A stretch of 64,000 bases of DNA from Streptomyces sp. V4I2 (lineage in GTDB: Bacteria > Actinomycetota > Actinomycetes > Streptomycetales > Streptomycetaceae). Location: positions 6,014,001 to 6,078,000 of the forward strand of contig NZ_JAUSZM010000003.1 in the NCBI RefSeq assembly GCF_030817655.1. Reading direction: 5' to 3'. Made by a program: the position numbers and the translations under genes. Under the pieces are notes generated by a model. It made no database searches. It saw nothing but the letters and a program-made list of their open reading frames with translations, and had not been told where the DNA came from. Position 1 is the first letter of the stretch, and each line of letters begins with the position of its first letter. Positions 25,231 to 32,721 of the stretch are shown piece after piece.

Positions 25231-26616
25231 ATGACCGATCCCACCATGGCGGAGACCGGCCGGGGCGGCACCGTCCGCCCCGCGCCGGGCTCCGGCCCCG
25301 CACCGTCCTTCGCGACGACGACCCGAGTGCTGGCCGGTGTCGCGGGCACCCCGCCCGCACTGCGGCTGGCCGTCAGCGATCTACCCGAGGCCCCCGACCG
25401 GCCGTGGCAGAGCAGCCGGCGCGCATTCGGCACCTCCTGGCAGGATCCCGCGCAGGCCCGCCGCTCCGCCGAGGGCGAGGCCGCGGAACGCCACTGCGAG
25501 GCGCACGCCCCCGCGCCCGAACGCCTCCACTGGGGCAGCCACAGCGAGCTGACCCGCCGGGGACTGCGCGCGCTCGACCCGCGCCGGCTCGTCCTGTACT
25601 CCGCCCGGCAGTACGCCACCCCCGGCTTCCCCTTCCGGCCCTTCGGGCCCGACTCGCCGGCCCACTGGCTCGAGGCCCGGTCCGTCACACATGGCACGCC
25701 GGTGCTGGTGCCGGCCTTCCTCGTCCACTCCGCCTGGCCGCACATGCCCCGGCCGCACCCGGAGCCGCTGTACGCGTTCCCGGCGGTGGGCGGCGTCGCT
25801 GCGGGGCCCACCGAGGATTTCGCCCTGACCAGCGGGCTGGAAGAGGCCATCGAACGGGACGCGGCCGCCGTGTGGTGGGCCAACGCCCACCCCTCGCCCG
25901 CGCTTCCCGCCGACGCCCGGCTGCGCCGTCTGACCGAGGGTGCCGGGCGGGCCTTCGACGTCCGCTGCACCCGTCTGGCGAACGACTTCGGCGTGCCCGT
26001 GCTCGCCGCCGGCGTCCGCAGCCGTGACGAGGGCTGGCTGACGTACGGGTTCGCGGTCCGCGCCGATCCCCTGGAGGCTGCCGCCAAGGCGCTGGCCGAG
26101 GCGTACACCCTGCAGATCACCTGTCAGTCTCTGGACAGCCCGTCCGGGATCCCCCATCCGGCCGGACGTCCCTCCCCGTTCAAGCCGTGGCGCCGGGACC
26201 GCCGTTATCTGGACGCCTACCGCGCCGACGGGCGCGACGCCGTCGAGCAGCTGTGCCACCTGCAGCTCTACCTGGACTGCCGGGCGGCCGACCGGGTCGC
26301 CCCCTGGGCGTGGGCCCCCGCGGCCGGCACGTGGGACCGGGTCCCCACCCTGCCCGGGCGCTCGGCCGACGTGCTCACGGCCCGGGTGGCCGACGCCGGG
26401 TTCGAGGTCCTCAGCGTGGACCTGACCACACCCGACACGGCCGCCATCGGCCTGACCGTGCTCCGCGTCATCGTCCCGGGCCTGGCGGGAGCCGCCCCGG
26501 CCGCCTACCCGCCGTTGGGTGGGCGGCGCCTGAGCGGCACCGCCGTCCGACTCGGCTGGTGGAGAAGGCAGTTGGGGGAAGAGGAGCTCAACACCTTTCC
26601 CATGCCGCATTCCTGA
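25231..26616 (+). CDS. Stand-alone YcaO-domain protein
   Basis: The 461-residue protein starts 2 nt after the peptide stop. The ATP/Mg motifs of YcaO are visible: FGTSWQDPAQARRSAEGEAAERH (Glu81, Glu83, Glu86, Arg87), GLEEAIERDA (Glu204, Glu208, Arg209, Asp210) and a KALAEAYTLQ helix at about 283-292. The C-terminus ends in FPMPHS, a proline-containing tail as in azoline-forming YcaOs. YcaO enzymes activate peptide amides with ATP to form azolines, amidines or thioamides. No E1-like/ocin-ThiF partner, TfuA or azoline dehydrogenase is encoded nearby. The adjacent cysteine-containing repeat peptide is the obvious substrate. It is the last gene of the operon. Confidence 0.87.
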   Translation: MTDPTMAETGRGGTVRPAPGSGPAPSFATTTRVLAGVAGTPPALRLAVSDLPEAPDRPWQSSRRAFGTSWQDPAQARRSAEGEAAERHCEAHAPAPERLHWGSHSELTRRGLRALDPRRLVLYSARQYATPGFPFRPFGPDSPAHWLEARSVTHGTPVLVPAFLVHSAWPHMPRPHPEPLYAFPAVGGVAAGPTEDFALTSGLEEAIERDAAAVWWANAHPSPALPADARLRRLTEGAGRAFDVRCTRLANDFGVPVLAAGVRSRDEGWLTYGFAVRADPLEAAAKALAEAYTLQITCQSLDSPSGIPHPAGRPSPFKPWRRDRRYLDAYRADGRDAVEQLCHLQLYLDCRAADRVAPWAWAPAAGTWDRVPTLPGRSADVLTARVADAGFEVLSVDLTTPDTAAIGLTVLRVIVPGLAGAAPAAYPPLGGRRLSGTAVRLGWWRRQLGEEELNTFPMPHS

Positions 26617-26852
26617 GGAGCCGAGCCGGCCGGCCCGTCTGATTCAGGCGAAGACCGTGAACAGGCCGGTGCGTCACCTTCGCCGAGGACGCGAGTAGGG
26701 TCCGCCGCCATCGCGCCCCGCCGTCATGAGTGCGCTACGAGACCTTGTCCTCGGCGCTCTTCACCGGGCCGGCTGGGCCAACATCGCCAGCGGCCGTCGC
26801 GCTCACACCCAGCCCGCAGCCATCCTCGCTGGTGGGCCGATGACAACTCCGT

Positions 26853-27035
26853 CGGTGGACAGCCGGTGGACAGACGCCTTCGGACCGTGCATCACGGGGT
26901 AGCACTGGTTAATCAGTCGCACATGCTCTGATCAGGCAAAACGTCACTGGGCAGCACGACCGGGCACCACGCAGCACGAACGCTCACGGTCTCGTAATGC
27001 GTAGGTCTCGGGTTCGAATCCCGAAGGCGGCTCCA
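26853..27035 (+). repeat. att-like direct repeat 2, with tRNA-Thr(CGT) 3' half
   Basis: This copy has the same 183-nt length as 3938-4120 and aligns without gaps. The tRNA part runs from 26991 (CTCGTAA loop) to the CCA at 27033-27035 and has the regular AAGGCGGCTCCA acceptor end. The upstream arm has GTGGACAGCCGGTGGACA and GCTCTGATCAGG. The last ~110 nt are especially close to the copy ending at 59657. The 236 nt between the YcaO gene and this repeat contain no visible gene. Confidence 0.82.
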
Positions 27036-27042
27036 CGGTGAA

Positions 27043-27068
27043 CCCCAGGTCAGGCCCCTGACCTGGGG
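27043..27068 (+). terminator. Hairpin terminator after att-like site 2
   Basis: A 10-bp stem CCCCAGGTCA / TGACCTGGGG with loop GGCCCC is followed by TTTCTTCTTT. It is the same stem as at 4128-4153 with two loop changes. Confidence 0.78.
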
Positions 27069-27083
27069 TTTCTTCTTTCGGGT

Positions 27084-27141
27084 GACCTTGGAATTCAGGC
27101 CAATCGGACACGTGTGGTCCGCGCTTCGTCATGCGTAGGTC
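27084..27141 (+). repeat. 58-bp repeat with second partial tRNA core
   Basis: It begins GACCTTGGAAT and ends ATGCGTAGGTC, like 4169-4226, with similar internal sequence (ATCGGACAC, GTGGTC). It lies at the same distance from the hairpin. Supports a shared left-end structure of elements A and B. Confidence 0.5.
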
Positions 27142-27374
27142 AGAGGTGTGCTTTCTGTCAGGGGCCTGGCGCTGCCCGTGGGACGACGGATGAAATGGAC
27201 CGGTCTCCGATGGGACGATCGGCGTCGTCGGGACTGTCCGGTCCTGACAGGTCTCACGTCCGGCTTGGATCCTGGCGACGATCACGGCCATGAGCACCCG
27301 CAACCGCCGACTGAGGTTCCCCGCGCCGCTGCGCCTGGCCCATCTGGGTCTCCCCGGTCCGTCCTGGCCGCGAG

Positions 27375-27714
27375 CGCGACACCACCTGCGCCCGCGCCCA
27401 CGGACTGGTCGATGTCCTGAACCGGCTCGCCGCCACCCTGGGCATCCCTACTCAGGCCGACCTCGGCTACGAAAACACCGGGCCCGGCTTCCGCCACCCG
27501 GTCAAGAAGCCCAAGGGTGGTGAACTCGCCAAGCCCGACCAGGCGTTCAACGCCGTGATCCGAGGCGTCCGCGCTGTCGCCGAGAGCCCAATGCCCCTGC
27601 GCAAGGTTACTTTCAAGGCCCTGCGCAGGGTCGGCCTCGACCCCGCGACCATCACCCGGATCGCCCGAGCCCGCCCTCGTCCTGCTCCAGCTCGAACACG
27701 GCCGCACCGCCTGA
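27375..27714 (+). pseudogene. IS5-like transposase remnant
   Basis: The reading frame from RDTTCARAHGLVDVLNRLAATLGIPTQADLGYEN through FNAVIRGVRAVAES...LRKVTFKALRRVGLDPATITRIA resembles the C-terminal half of IS5/IS4-group DDE transposases. A one-base slip near 27672 puts the tail (ALVLLQLEHGRTA, stop 27712-27714) in another frame. The N-terminal half is missing and no inverted repeats are seen. Confidence 0.65.
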
Positions 27715-27756
27715 ACGAAGATCACAAAATGTCACGAGACATTACCGAGAAGGGGT

Positions 27757-28800
27757 TCACTGGAAGGCTGGCACGACCTCCTTGATGAACAGTTCCAACG
27801 ACTCGCGCTTTGCCTCGTGCGGCATGCTGTTGTCGATCCAGAAGCTGTACTCGTCGACGCCGAGCTCCTCGTAGGCGCGCAGCCGCTCGACAACCTCGGC
27901 CGGGGTGCCGATCATCGCGGTCCGGTGCAGCGACTCCGGCTGGAACTCCGGGCGGTCTTCGAACTTCGACTCCGGGCTGGGCGGCAGGAAGCCGTTCACC
28001 GGGGTGGCGTTGTTGCCGAACCAGGCGTCGAAGGTGCGGTAGAAGCGGTTGATCGCCTCGGCAGCCGGCCGCCAGCCCTCGGGGTCGTCGGCGGGGTGGA
28101 CGTGTGTGTGCCGCAGCACCATCAGGTCGGGGCGCGGCACTTCCGGGTGGTTGGCGACCGCTGTGTCGAACTTCCGCTTGAGGTCGACTACTTCTTCGTC
28201 GCCCTTCATCAGCGGGGTGACCATGACGTTGCAGCCCTGTGCCACCGCGAAGTCGTGGGAGGCGGGGTCGCGGGCGGCGATCCACATGGGCGGGGTGGGC
28301 TGCTGCACCGGCTTGGGCACACTGGTGGAGGTCGGGAACTGCCAGATCTCGCCGTCGTGGGCGTAGTCGCCCTGCCAGAGCGCGCGGACGGCCGGGACCA
28401 GCTCGCGCAGGTGCTTTCCGCCGTCTGCCGCCGGTAGTCCGCCTGCCAGTCGGTCGAACTCGAACTGGTAGGCACCCCGGGCGAGTCCGACCTCCATCCG
28501 GCCGTTGCTGATGACGTCGAGCAGCGCGCACTCACCGGCGACGCGGAGGGGGTGCCAGAAGGGGGCGATGACGGTTCCCGCGCCCAGGCGGATGGTCGAG
28601 GTCTTCGCGGCGAGGTGGGCGAGCAGCGGCATGGGGCTCGGGGAGATCGTGTACTCCATCGAGTGGTGCTCGCCGATCCATACCGTGCCGAACCCGCCGG
28701 CCTCGGCCATCAGGGCCAGTTCGGAGAGGTTCTCGAAGAGCTGCCGGTGACTGACCTCCTCGTCCCAGCGCTCCATGTGCACGAACAACGAAAACCTCAT
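27757..28800 (-). CDS. LLM-class flavin-dependent oxidoreductase
   Basis: The 347-residue protein has luciferase-like signatures: RFSLFVHMERWDE, VWIGEHHSMEYTISPSPMPLLAHLAAKT, RLGAGTVIAPFWHPLRVAGE, NGRMEVGLARGAYQFEFDRL. It is the last gene of a six-gene minus-strand operon and overlaps the tautomerase by 4 nt. It probably oxygenates a small catabolic substrate with reduced flavin from the reductase at 34845 across the divergent promoter. Not the same subgroup as the monooxygenase at 16276. Confidence 0.87.
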   Translation of the reverse strand: MRFSLFVHMERWDEEVSHRQLFENLSELALMAEAGGFGTVWIGEHHSMEYTISPSPMPLLAHLAAKTSTIRLGAGTVIAPFWHPLRVAGECALLDVISNGRMEVGLARGAYQFEFDRLAGGLPAADGGKHLRELVPAVRALWQGDYAHDGEIWQFPTSTSVPKPVQQPTPPMWIAARDPASHDFAVAQGCNVMVTPLMKGDEEVVDLKRKFDTAVANHPEVPRPDLMVLRHTHVHPADDPEGWRPAAEAINRFYRTFDAWFGNNATPVNGFLPPSPESKFEDRPEFQPESLHRTAMIGTPAEVVERLRAYEELGVDEYSFWIDNSMPHEAKRESLELFIKEVVPAFQ

Positions 28801-29021
28801 GACTGCTCCTCCGCTGCTTCTGCTGTTGTGGCGGCGTCCATCTCGGTGAGGGTGATGTCACCGGTGGCCCAGTGGGCCCGGGGGACCTCGTGGACGACGA
28901 CACGGATGTACTCGGGGCGGGTGTTCACGGTGCGCAGGACCGCGGCGTGGACCTCGTGGATCAGGTCCCGGATCTGCGCCGGGGTGCGGCCCTCGGCGAT
29001 AGTGATGGCGACCTGTGGCAT
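28797..29021 (-). CDS. 4-oxalocrotonate tautomerase-like protein
   Basis: The 74-residue protein begins MPQVAITIAEGRTPAQIRDLI. Pro1 (after Met removal) is the catalytic base of the family, and Arg/Glu residues in TVNTRPEYIRVVVHEV fit the tautomerase beta-alpha-beta fold. Its length is slightly above the usual 62-70. It would isomerise an unsaturated keto acid or act as a dehalogenase-like enzyme in the same pathway as its neighbours. Confidence 0.85.
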   Translation of the reverse strand: MPQVAITIAEGRTPAQIRDLIHEVHAAVLRTVNTRPEYIRVVVHEVPRAHWATGDITLTEMDAATTAEAAEEQS

Positions 29022-29027
29022 GTCGGT

Positions 29028-30524
29028 TCAGCTCCGCATCGTGAACGGGTCGGCCACGGGCTCCTCGCTCGTGTTGATCCAGACGCTCTTCAGCCGCGTG
29101 TACTCCAGAATCGTCTCCGTGCCGTGTTCGACTCCGACGCCGCTCGTCTTGAAGCCCTGGCGCGGTGACATCGGGGACATGGCCCGGTACGTGTTGACCC
29201 ACACGGTCCCGGCATCCAGGCGCGCCGCCATCCGGTGCGCCCGCGACAGGTTCGTCGTCCACACGCCGGCCGCGAGACCGTACTCGGTGTCGTTGGCCAG
29301 CCGTACGACCTCCTCCTCCGTGTCGAACGGCATGACCGCCAGGACGGGGCCGAAGATCTCCTCCCGTACGACGCGCATGCCGTTGTCGACGTCCACGAGG
29401 ACCGTCGGCTCGTAGAAGTAGCCGCCGAGGCCGCCGTCGTTGGCCCGGCCGCCGGTCAGCACCCGGGCACCCTCGTCGCGTCCGAGGTCGACGTACCCGG
29501 CGACCTTGTCGCGCTGGGCCTCGAAGGCCAGCGGGCCCAGCTCGGTCTTCTCGTCCAGGGGGTCGCCGATGACGATGGTCCGGGCGCGCTCCGTGACCCG
29601 TTCGAGCAGCTCGTCATAGACGGACCGGTGCGCGAAGACCCGGCTGCCGGCGATGCAGGTCTGTCCGGCGGCGGCGAAGATGCCGGCGACGACGCCCATC
29701 GCGGCGTTCGGGATGTTCGCGTCCTCGAAGACGATGTTGGGCGACTTGCCGCCGAGTTCGAGCGTTGAGCCGATGAAACGGCTCGCCGTCGCGGCGGCGA
29801 TGCGCGCCCCGGTGGCGGTGCTGCCGGTGAAGGAGATCTTCGCGAGGTCGCGGTGGTCGACCAGGGACTGCCCGGCCTCGGCGCCGAACCCGGTGACGAC
29901 GTTCACCGCACCCGGCGGGAAGCCTGCCTCCAACGCCAGCTCGGCGAGCCTGAGCACCGTCGCCGAGGTGTGTTCCGAGGGTTTGATCACGACCGTGTTG
30001 CCGGCGCAGAGCGCGGGTGCCAGTTTGCTGCTGGTCAGCGTCAGCGGGGAGTTCCAGGGCGTGATGGCTCCGACGACGCCCAGGGGCTCCCGGGCCGTGT
30101 AGTTGAGCACCTGACGGTCGGAGGTGGGGATGAAGTCGCCGTGGATCTTGTCGGCCAGTCCGGCGTAGTAGTAGTAGTACTCGGGCAATGTCGCCAGTTG
30201 GCCGCGCATCTCGCGCAGCAGCTTGCCGTTGTCCTGCGTCTCCATACGGGCCAGGTCCTCGGCGTTCGCGGCGATCAGGTCGCCCAGGCGCCGCAACAGG
30301 TGTCCGCGCCGCGTCTGGCTGAGGTCGCGCCAGCGCGGGTCCTCGAACGCCTTCCGCGCGGCGGCCACCGCCTGGTCGATGTCGGCGGCGTTGCCGCGTG
30401 CAGCCCGGTAGAGGACCTCGCGGGTGGCCGGGTTGGCGCTCTCGAAGTACTCGCCCGACGCTGGCTCGACCCATGCCCCGCCGATGAAGTGCCGCAACGT
30501 GGTGAGGCCGGTGAGCTCAGACAT
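29028..30524 (-). CDS. NAD-dependent aldehyde dehydrogenase
   Basis: The 498-residue protein has the complete ALDH fold: TPWNSPLTLTSSKLAPALCAGNTVVIKPSEHT (cofactor), the FTGSTATG loop, ELGGKSP (catalytic Glu) and GQTCIAGSR (catalytic Cys). It resembles betaine- or hydroxymuconic-type semialdehyde dehydrogenases. The ATG at 30524 is within the 3' end of the hydrolase (8-nt overlap). Oxidises the aldehyde formed earlier in the pathway; exact substrate unknown. Confidence 0.93.
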   Translation of the reverse strand: MSELTGLTTLRHFIGGAWVEPASGEYFESANPATREVLYRAARGNAADIDQAVAAARKAFEDPRWRDLSQTRRGHLLRRLGDLIAANAEDLARMETQDNGKLLREMRGQLATLPEYYYYYAGLADKIHGDFIPTSDRQVLNYTAREPLGVVGAITPWNSPLTLTSSKLAPALCAGNTVVIKPSEHTSATVLRLAELALEAGFPPGAVNVVTGFGAEAGQSLVDHRDLAKISFTGSTATGARIAAATASRFIGSTLELGGKSPNIVFEDANIPNAAMGVVAGIFAAAGQTCIAGSRVFAHRSVYDELLERVTERARTIVIGDPLDEKTELGPLAFEAQRDKVAGYVDLGRDEGARVLTGGRANDGGLGGYFYEPTVLVDVDNGMRVVREEIFGPVLAVMPFDTEEEVVRLANDTEYGLAAGVWTTNLSRAHRMAARLDAGTVWVNTYRAMSPMSPRQGFKTSGVGVEHGTETILEYTRLKSVWINTSEEPVADPFTMRS

Positions 30525-31266
30525 GTGCGCACTCTCCGTTGAAGCCGATGAAGCCGATGAAGGTGGTGAGGCACTCGACGAACGCCTCGGGGCGCTCGAC
30601 GGGCAGCATGTGACGCGCCCGGGGGACGACCACCGCACGGCAGTCGGGGAGCGCCGCGGCGAGCCGGCGGGTCATCTCGGGGGTGGACCCGGGATCGTCC
30701 GCACCCGTCACCGCCAGGGCGCGTACACCGATGGCGGCCAGGTCCGGCGCGAGGTCGGCGTCCGCCGTCGCGAACACGCGGTAGCAGCCGAGGAAGGACG
30801 CGACGTCGTTGGCGAGGAGGGTCGCCCCGGTGCGGGCCACCCGGTCCGGGGCGACCCCTGCGCCGTCGTACCAGCGCTTCAGGGACGCGGCCGCACTCGC
30901 CGCGAAGTCGGCCTCGGCGGTGCGCAGTCGGGCGAGTACGGAGGCCCGCTCCCCGGCCGTGCGCTCACACACCGAACTGACCGAGGTCAGCGTGGCCACC
31001 AGCTCCGGACGGTGCAGCGCCACGTGCTGGGCGACCAGGGCGCCCAGCGAGAACCCGACCAGGTGTGAGCCCGCCGGGATCTCGTCGACCACCCCGGCGG
31101 CCAGTTCGGCGAGGGTCACCCCGTCGCGCACCGGCGGGCGGTTGCCGTGGCCCGGCAGGTCGGGGGTGAGCACGGTGAAGCGGTCGGCCAGGAGCGCGGC
31201 GGTGGGCTCCCACATGGTGTGGTCGAGCCCGACGCCGTGCAGCAGCACCACGGTCGGCTTGCTCAT
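30517..31266 (-). CDS. Alpha/beta hydrolase, enol-lactonase-like
   Basis: The 249-residue protein has LLHGVGLDHTMWEP (oxyanion), a nucleophile elbow GFSLGA (about residues 90-95), Asp in VTGADDPGSTP and a His in RARHMLPVERP. The pattern is close to 3-oxoadipate enol-lactone hydrolases and RutD-like amidases. A role in ring or amide hydrolysis in the operon is inferred. Confidence 0.87.
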   Translation of the reverse strand: MSKPTVVLLHGVGLDHTMWEPTAALLADRFTVLTPDLPGHGNRPPVRDGVTLAELAAGVVDEIPAGSHLVGFSLGALVAQHVALHRPELVATLTSVSSVCERTAGERASVLARLRTAEADFAASAAASLKRWYDGAGVAPDRVARTGATLLANDVASFLGCYRVFATADADLAPDLAAIGVRALAVTGADDPGSTPEMTRRLAAALPDCRAVVVPRARHMLPVERPEAFVECLTTFIGFIGFNGECAHV

Positions 31267-31277
31267 GAACGCGCTGC

Positions 31278-31856
31278 CTACTGCTCGGTCGAGAGCGGTG
31301 CCAGGCGCTGCTGGGGGCGCCCCTGGGCGGCCGCGGCGAGCGCGATGACGATCTCGCCCGGGTGGGGGGCGTCGGCGATCCGGACCTCGACACTCTGGTG
31401 GTGCGAACGGATCGTGGCGTCGGTGATGTGCTTCAGCGGGATGTCGAAGACCACACCGGCGGGCCCGCGCTTCTCGACCGCGGGCAGCAGGGTGGTGGCG
31501 TTCGCGGCCTTGCGGAAGTGGTCGCCGAACTTGAGCGTGTGGATCAGCGCCGAACCGTGCTCGATCTCGCCGTCCAGACCGACGATGGCGGCCTTGCCGT
31601 ACGCCTCGGCGGGGGCCTCCAGGGCGTCGAGCACCGCCGGGGCCAGCAGCGCGCCGAGGTCGGAGGCGTTCGCGTCGATGCCGGGGGCGAGGTCCTCGAC
31701 GAAGCCCTGGCCGGCCCAGGGGTTCTCGATCACCGCCGCGACGATCGCGATCCGGGCGGGGCGGGCGAGTCCGCGGCCGCCTTCGGTGCGGATCTCCTCG
31801 ACGATGGTCACGATCTTGCGGACGTTTGGGATGTCATAGACGTGATGGACGCTCAT
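31278..31856 (-). CDS. DUF1185 'amino acid synthesis' family protein, copy 2
   Basis: The 192-residue protein has PARIAIVAAVIENPWAGQGFVEDL and GKAAIVGLDGEIEHGSALIHTLKFGDHFRKA, shared with the adjacent paralogue (ASVAAVIRNPWVGTG, GKAAIVGAAGEIEHAGALIHTPYFGN). The family (PF06684) has structures but no settled biochemical role. Its ATG overlaps the stop of the upstream copy. A tandem pair suggests a heteromeric assembly. Confidence 0.85.
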   Translation of the reverse strand: MSVHHVYDIPNVRKIVTIVEEIRTEGGRGLARPARIAIVAAVIENPWAGQGFVEDLAPGIDANASDLGALLAPAVLDALEAPAEAYGKAAIVGLDGEIEHGSALIHTLKFGDHFRKAANATTLLPAVEKRGPAGVVFDIPLKHITDATIRSHHQSVEVRIADAPHPGEIVIALAAAAQGRPQQRLAPLSTEQ

Positions 31857-32479
31857 GAGGCGACGACCTCCAGGGTTTCGGTGGTGACGACGGGGTCGGT
31901 CATACGGTCCCCGATACGGGGGTGCGGGCGCGGCCCCGTCGAGGCCGCCGCGATGACGACGATCTCGTCCGGGCGCGGGGCGTCGGAGACGCGGGCACTG
32001 ATGGTCTGGTAGTGGCTGCGTGTCGAGGCCCGCGTCTTGTGCCAGAGCGGGACGACCAGGGTCTCGCCCGCCTCGGCACGGGTGTCGGCGAAGCAGATGA
32101 TCGACTCGCCCTGGAGGAAGTCCCGTACCAGGTTGCCGAAGTACGGGGTGTGGATGAGGGCCCCGGCGTGCTCGATCTCGCCGGCCGCGCCGACGATGGC
32201 GGCCTTGCCGAACGCCTCGATCTCGTCCACGCCTCCCAGACAAGCGATGAGCCGGTCGGTCAGCAACCTGGCGAGCACCGGGGCGACGCGGTTCTGCTCC
32301 ACGGACAGATTGGCCGAGGGGCCGGTGCCCACCCACGGGTTCCGTATGACCGCGGCGACGCTGGCTCTTCGCGTGGGCTGCGCGGGTGCCTTCCCCGCCT
32401 CGGTCAGCACGACGTCGCGGTAGAGCACGAGCTTGCGGAGACCGATGCTCTCGTCAGGGTGATTCAGGCACTCTTGCAT
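31853..32479 (-). CDS. DUF1185 'amino acid synthesis' family protein, copy 1
   Basis: The 208-residue protein is the first gene of the minus-strand operon and a paralogue of the next one. The conserved core (NPWVGTGPSANLSVEQN, EAFGKAAIVGAAGEIEHAGALIH, SHYQTISARVSDAPRPDEIVV) is intact. A short inverted repeat sits directly upstream of its start. The divergent GntR/BCCT operon probably belongs to the same pathway. Confidence 0.85.
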   Translation of the reverse strand: MQECLNHPDESIGLRKLVLYRDVVLTEAGKAPAQPTRRASVAAVIRNPWVGTGPSANLSVEQNRVAPVLARLLTDRLIACLGGVDEIEAFGKAAIVGAAGEIEHAGALIHTPYFGNLVRDFLQGESIICFADTRAEAGETLVVPLWHKTRASTRSHYQTISARVSDAPRPDEIVVIAAASTGPRPHPRIGDRMTDPVVTTETLEVVAS

Positions 32480-32486
32480 GGCACAG

Positions 32487-32502
32487 GACGATAGGTGTCG
32501 TC
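32487..32502. promoter_or_regulatory. Inverted repeat in divergent promoter region
   Basis: GACGA / TCGTC arms around a 6-nt spacer lie 8-23 nt upstream of the first DUF1185 start, within the 242-nt gap between the divergent operons. It is a possible operator for the GntR-type regulator at 35359. Weak by itself. Confidence 0.35.
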
Positions 32503-32721
32503 TCTCGAGTCGGTCAAGAGGTTGAGCGGAAGGGCGCCTCGGTAGGCCGGAGGCCTCCCCACCAGGACCGGAAACAGGCTTTTAACCTGCGAGTATTGAT
32601 GATGTTCGCAGTCGGTAAGTGATTCTGTGCCGCGAACCCTTGACGCTCCATCGGTGGCATGCCTTACTGCTGCTTGTATGCCAGACCAGGTGGCCATCGG
32701 CCCCCGGACCCAAGGAGTTCC

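Larger units (their letters stand above)
4121..27035. mobile_element. Element A: putative integrative element carrying the biosynthetic cluster
   Basis: The segment is bounded by two 183-bp direct repeats ending in the tRNA-Thr(CGT) 3' half. Its left end (terminator hairpin plus 58-bp repeat just after att1) is related to the left end of the next segment after att2, as expected for two relatives integrated in tandem. No integrase, excisionase or replication gene is visible, so it would be a degenerate or cis-mobilisable element. The cargo is the whole 5.1-26.6 kb cluster. This is an inference from repeat layout. Confidence 0.5.

Noticed and set aside
25231..26616. Thiopeptide or cyanobactin pathway
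   Set aside because: No dehydratase, cyclase, cyanobactin protease or leader-type precursor; only the YcaO domain is shared.
5104..26616. Simple gamma-butyrolactone signal locus
   Set aside because: A full precursor-supply operon, two exporters, a two-component oxygenase and a peptide/YcaO pair are far more than a signal synthase needs, though signal-like chemistry is retained as an alternative for the AfsA/HAD/SDR genes.
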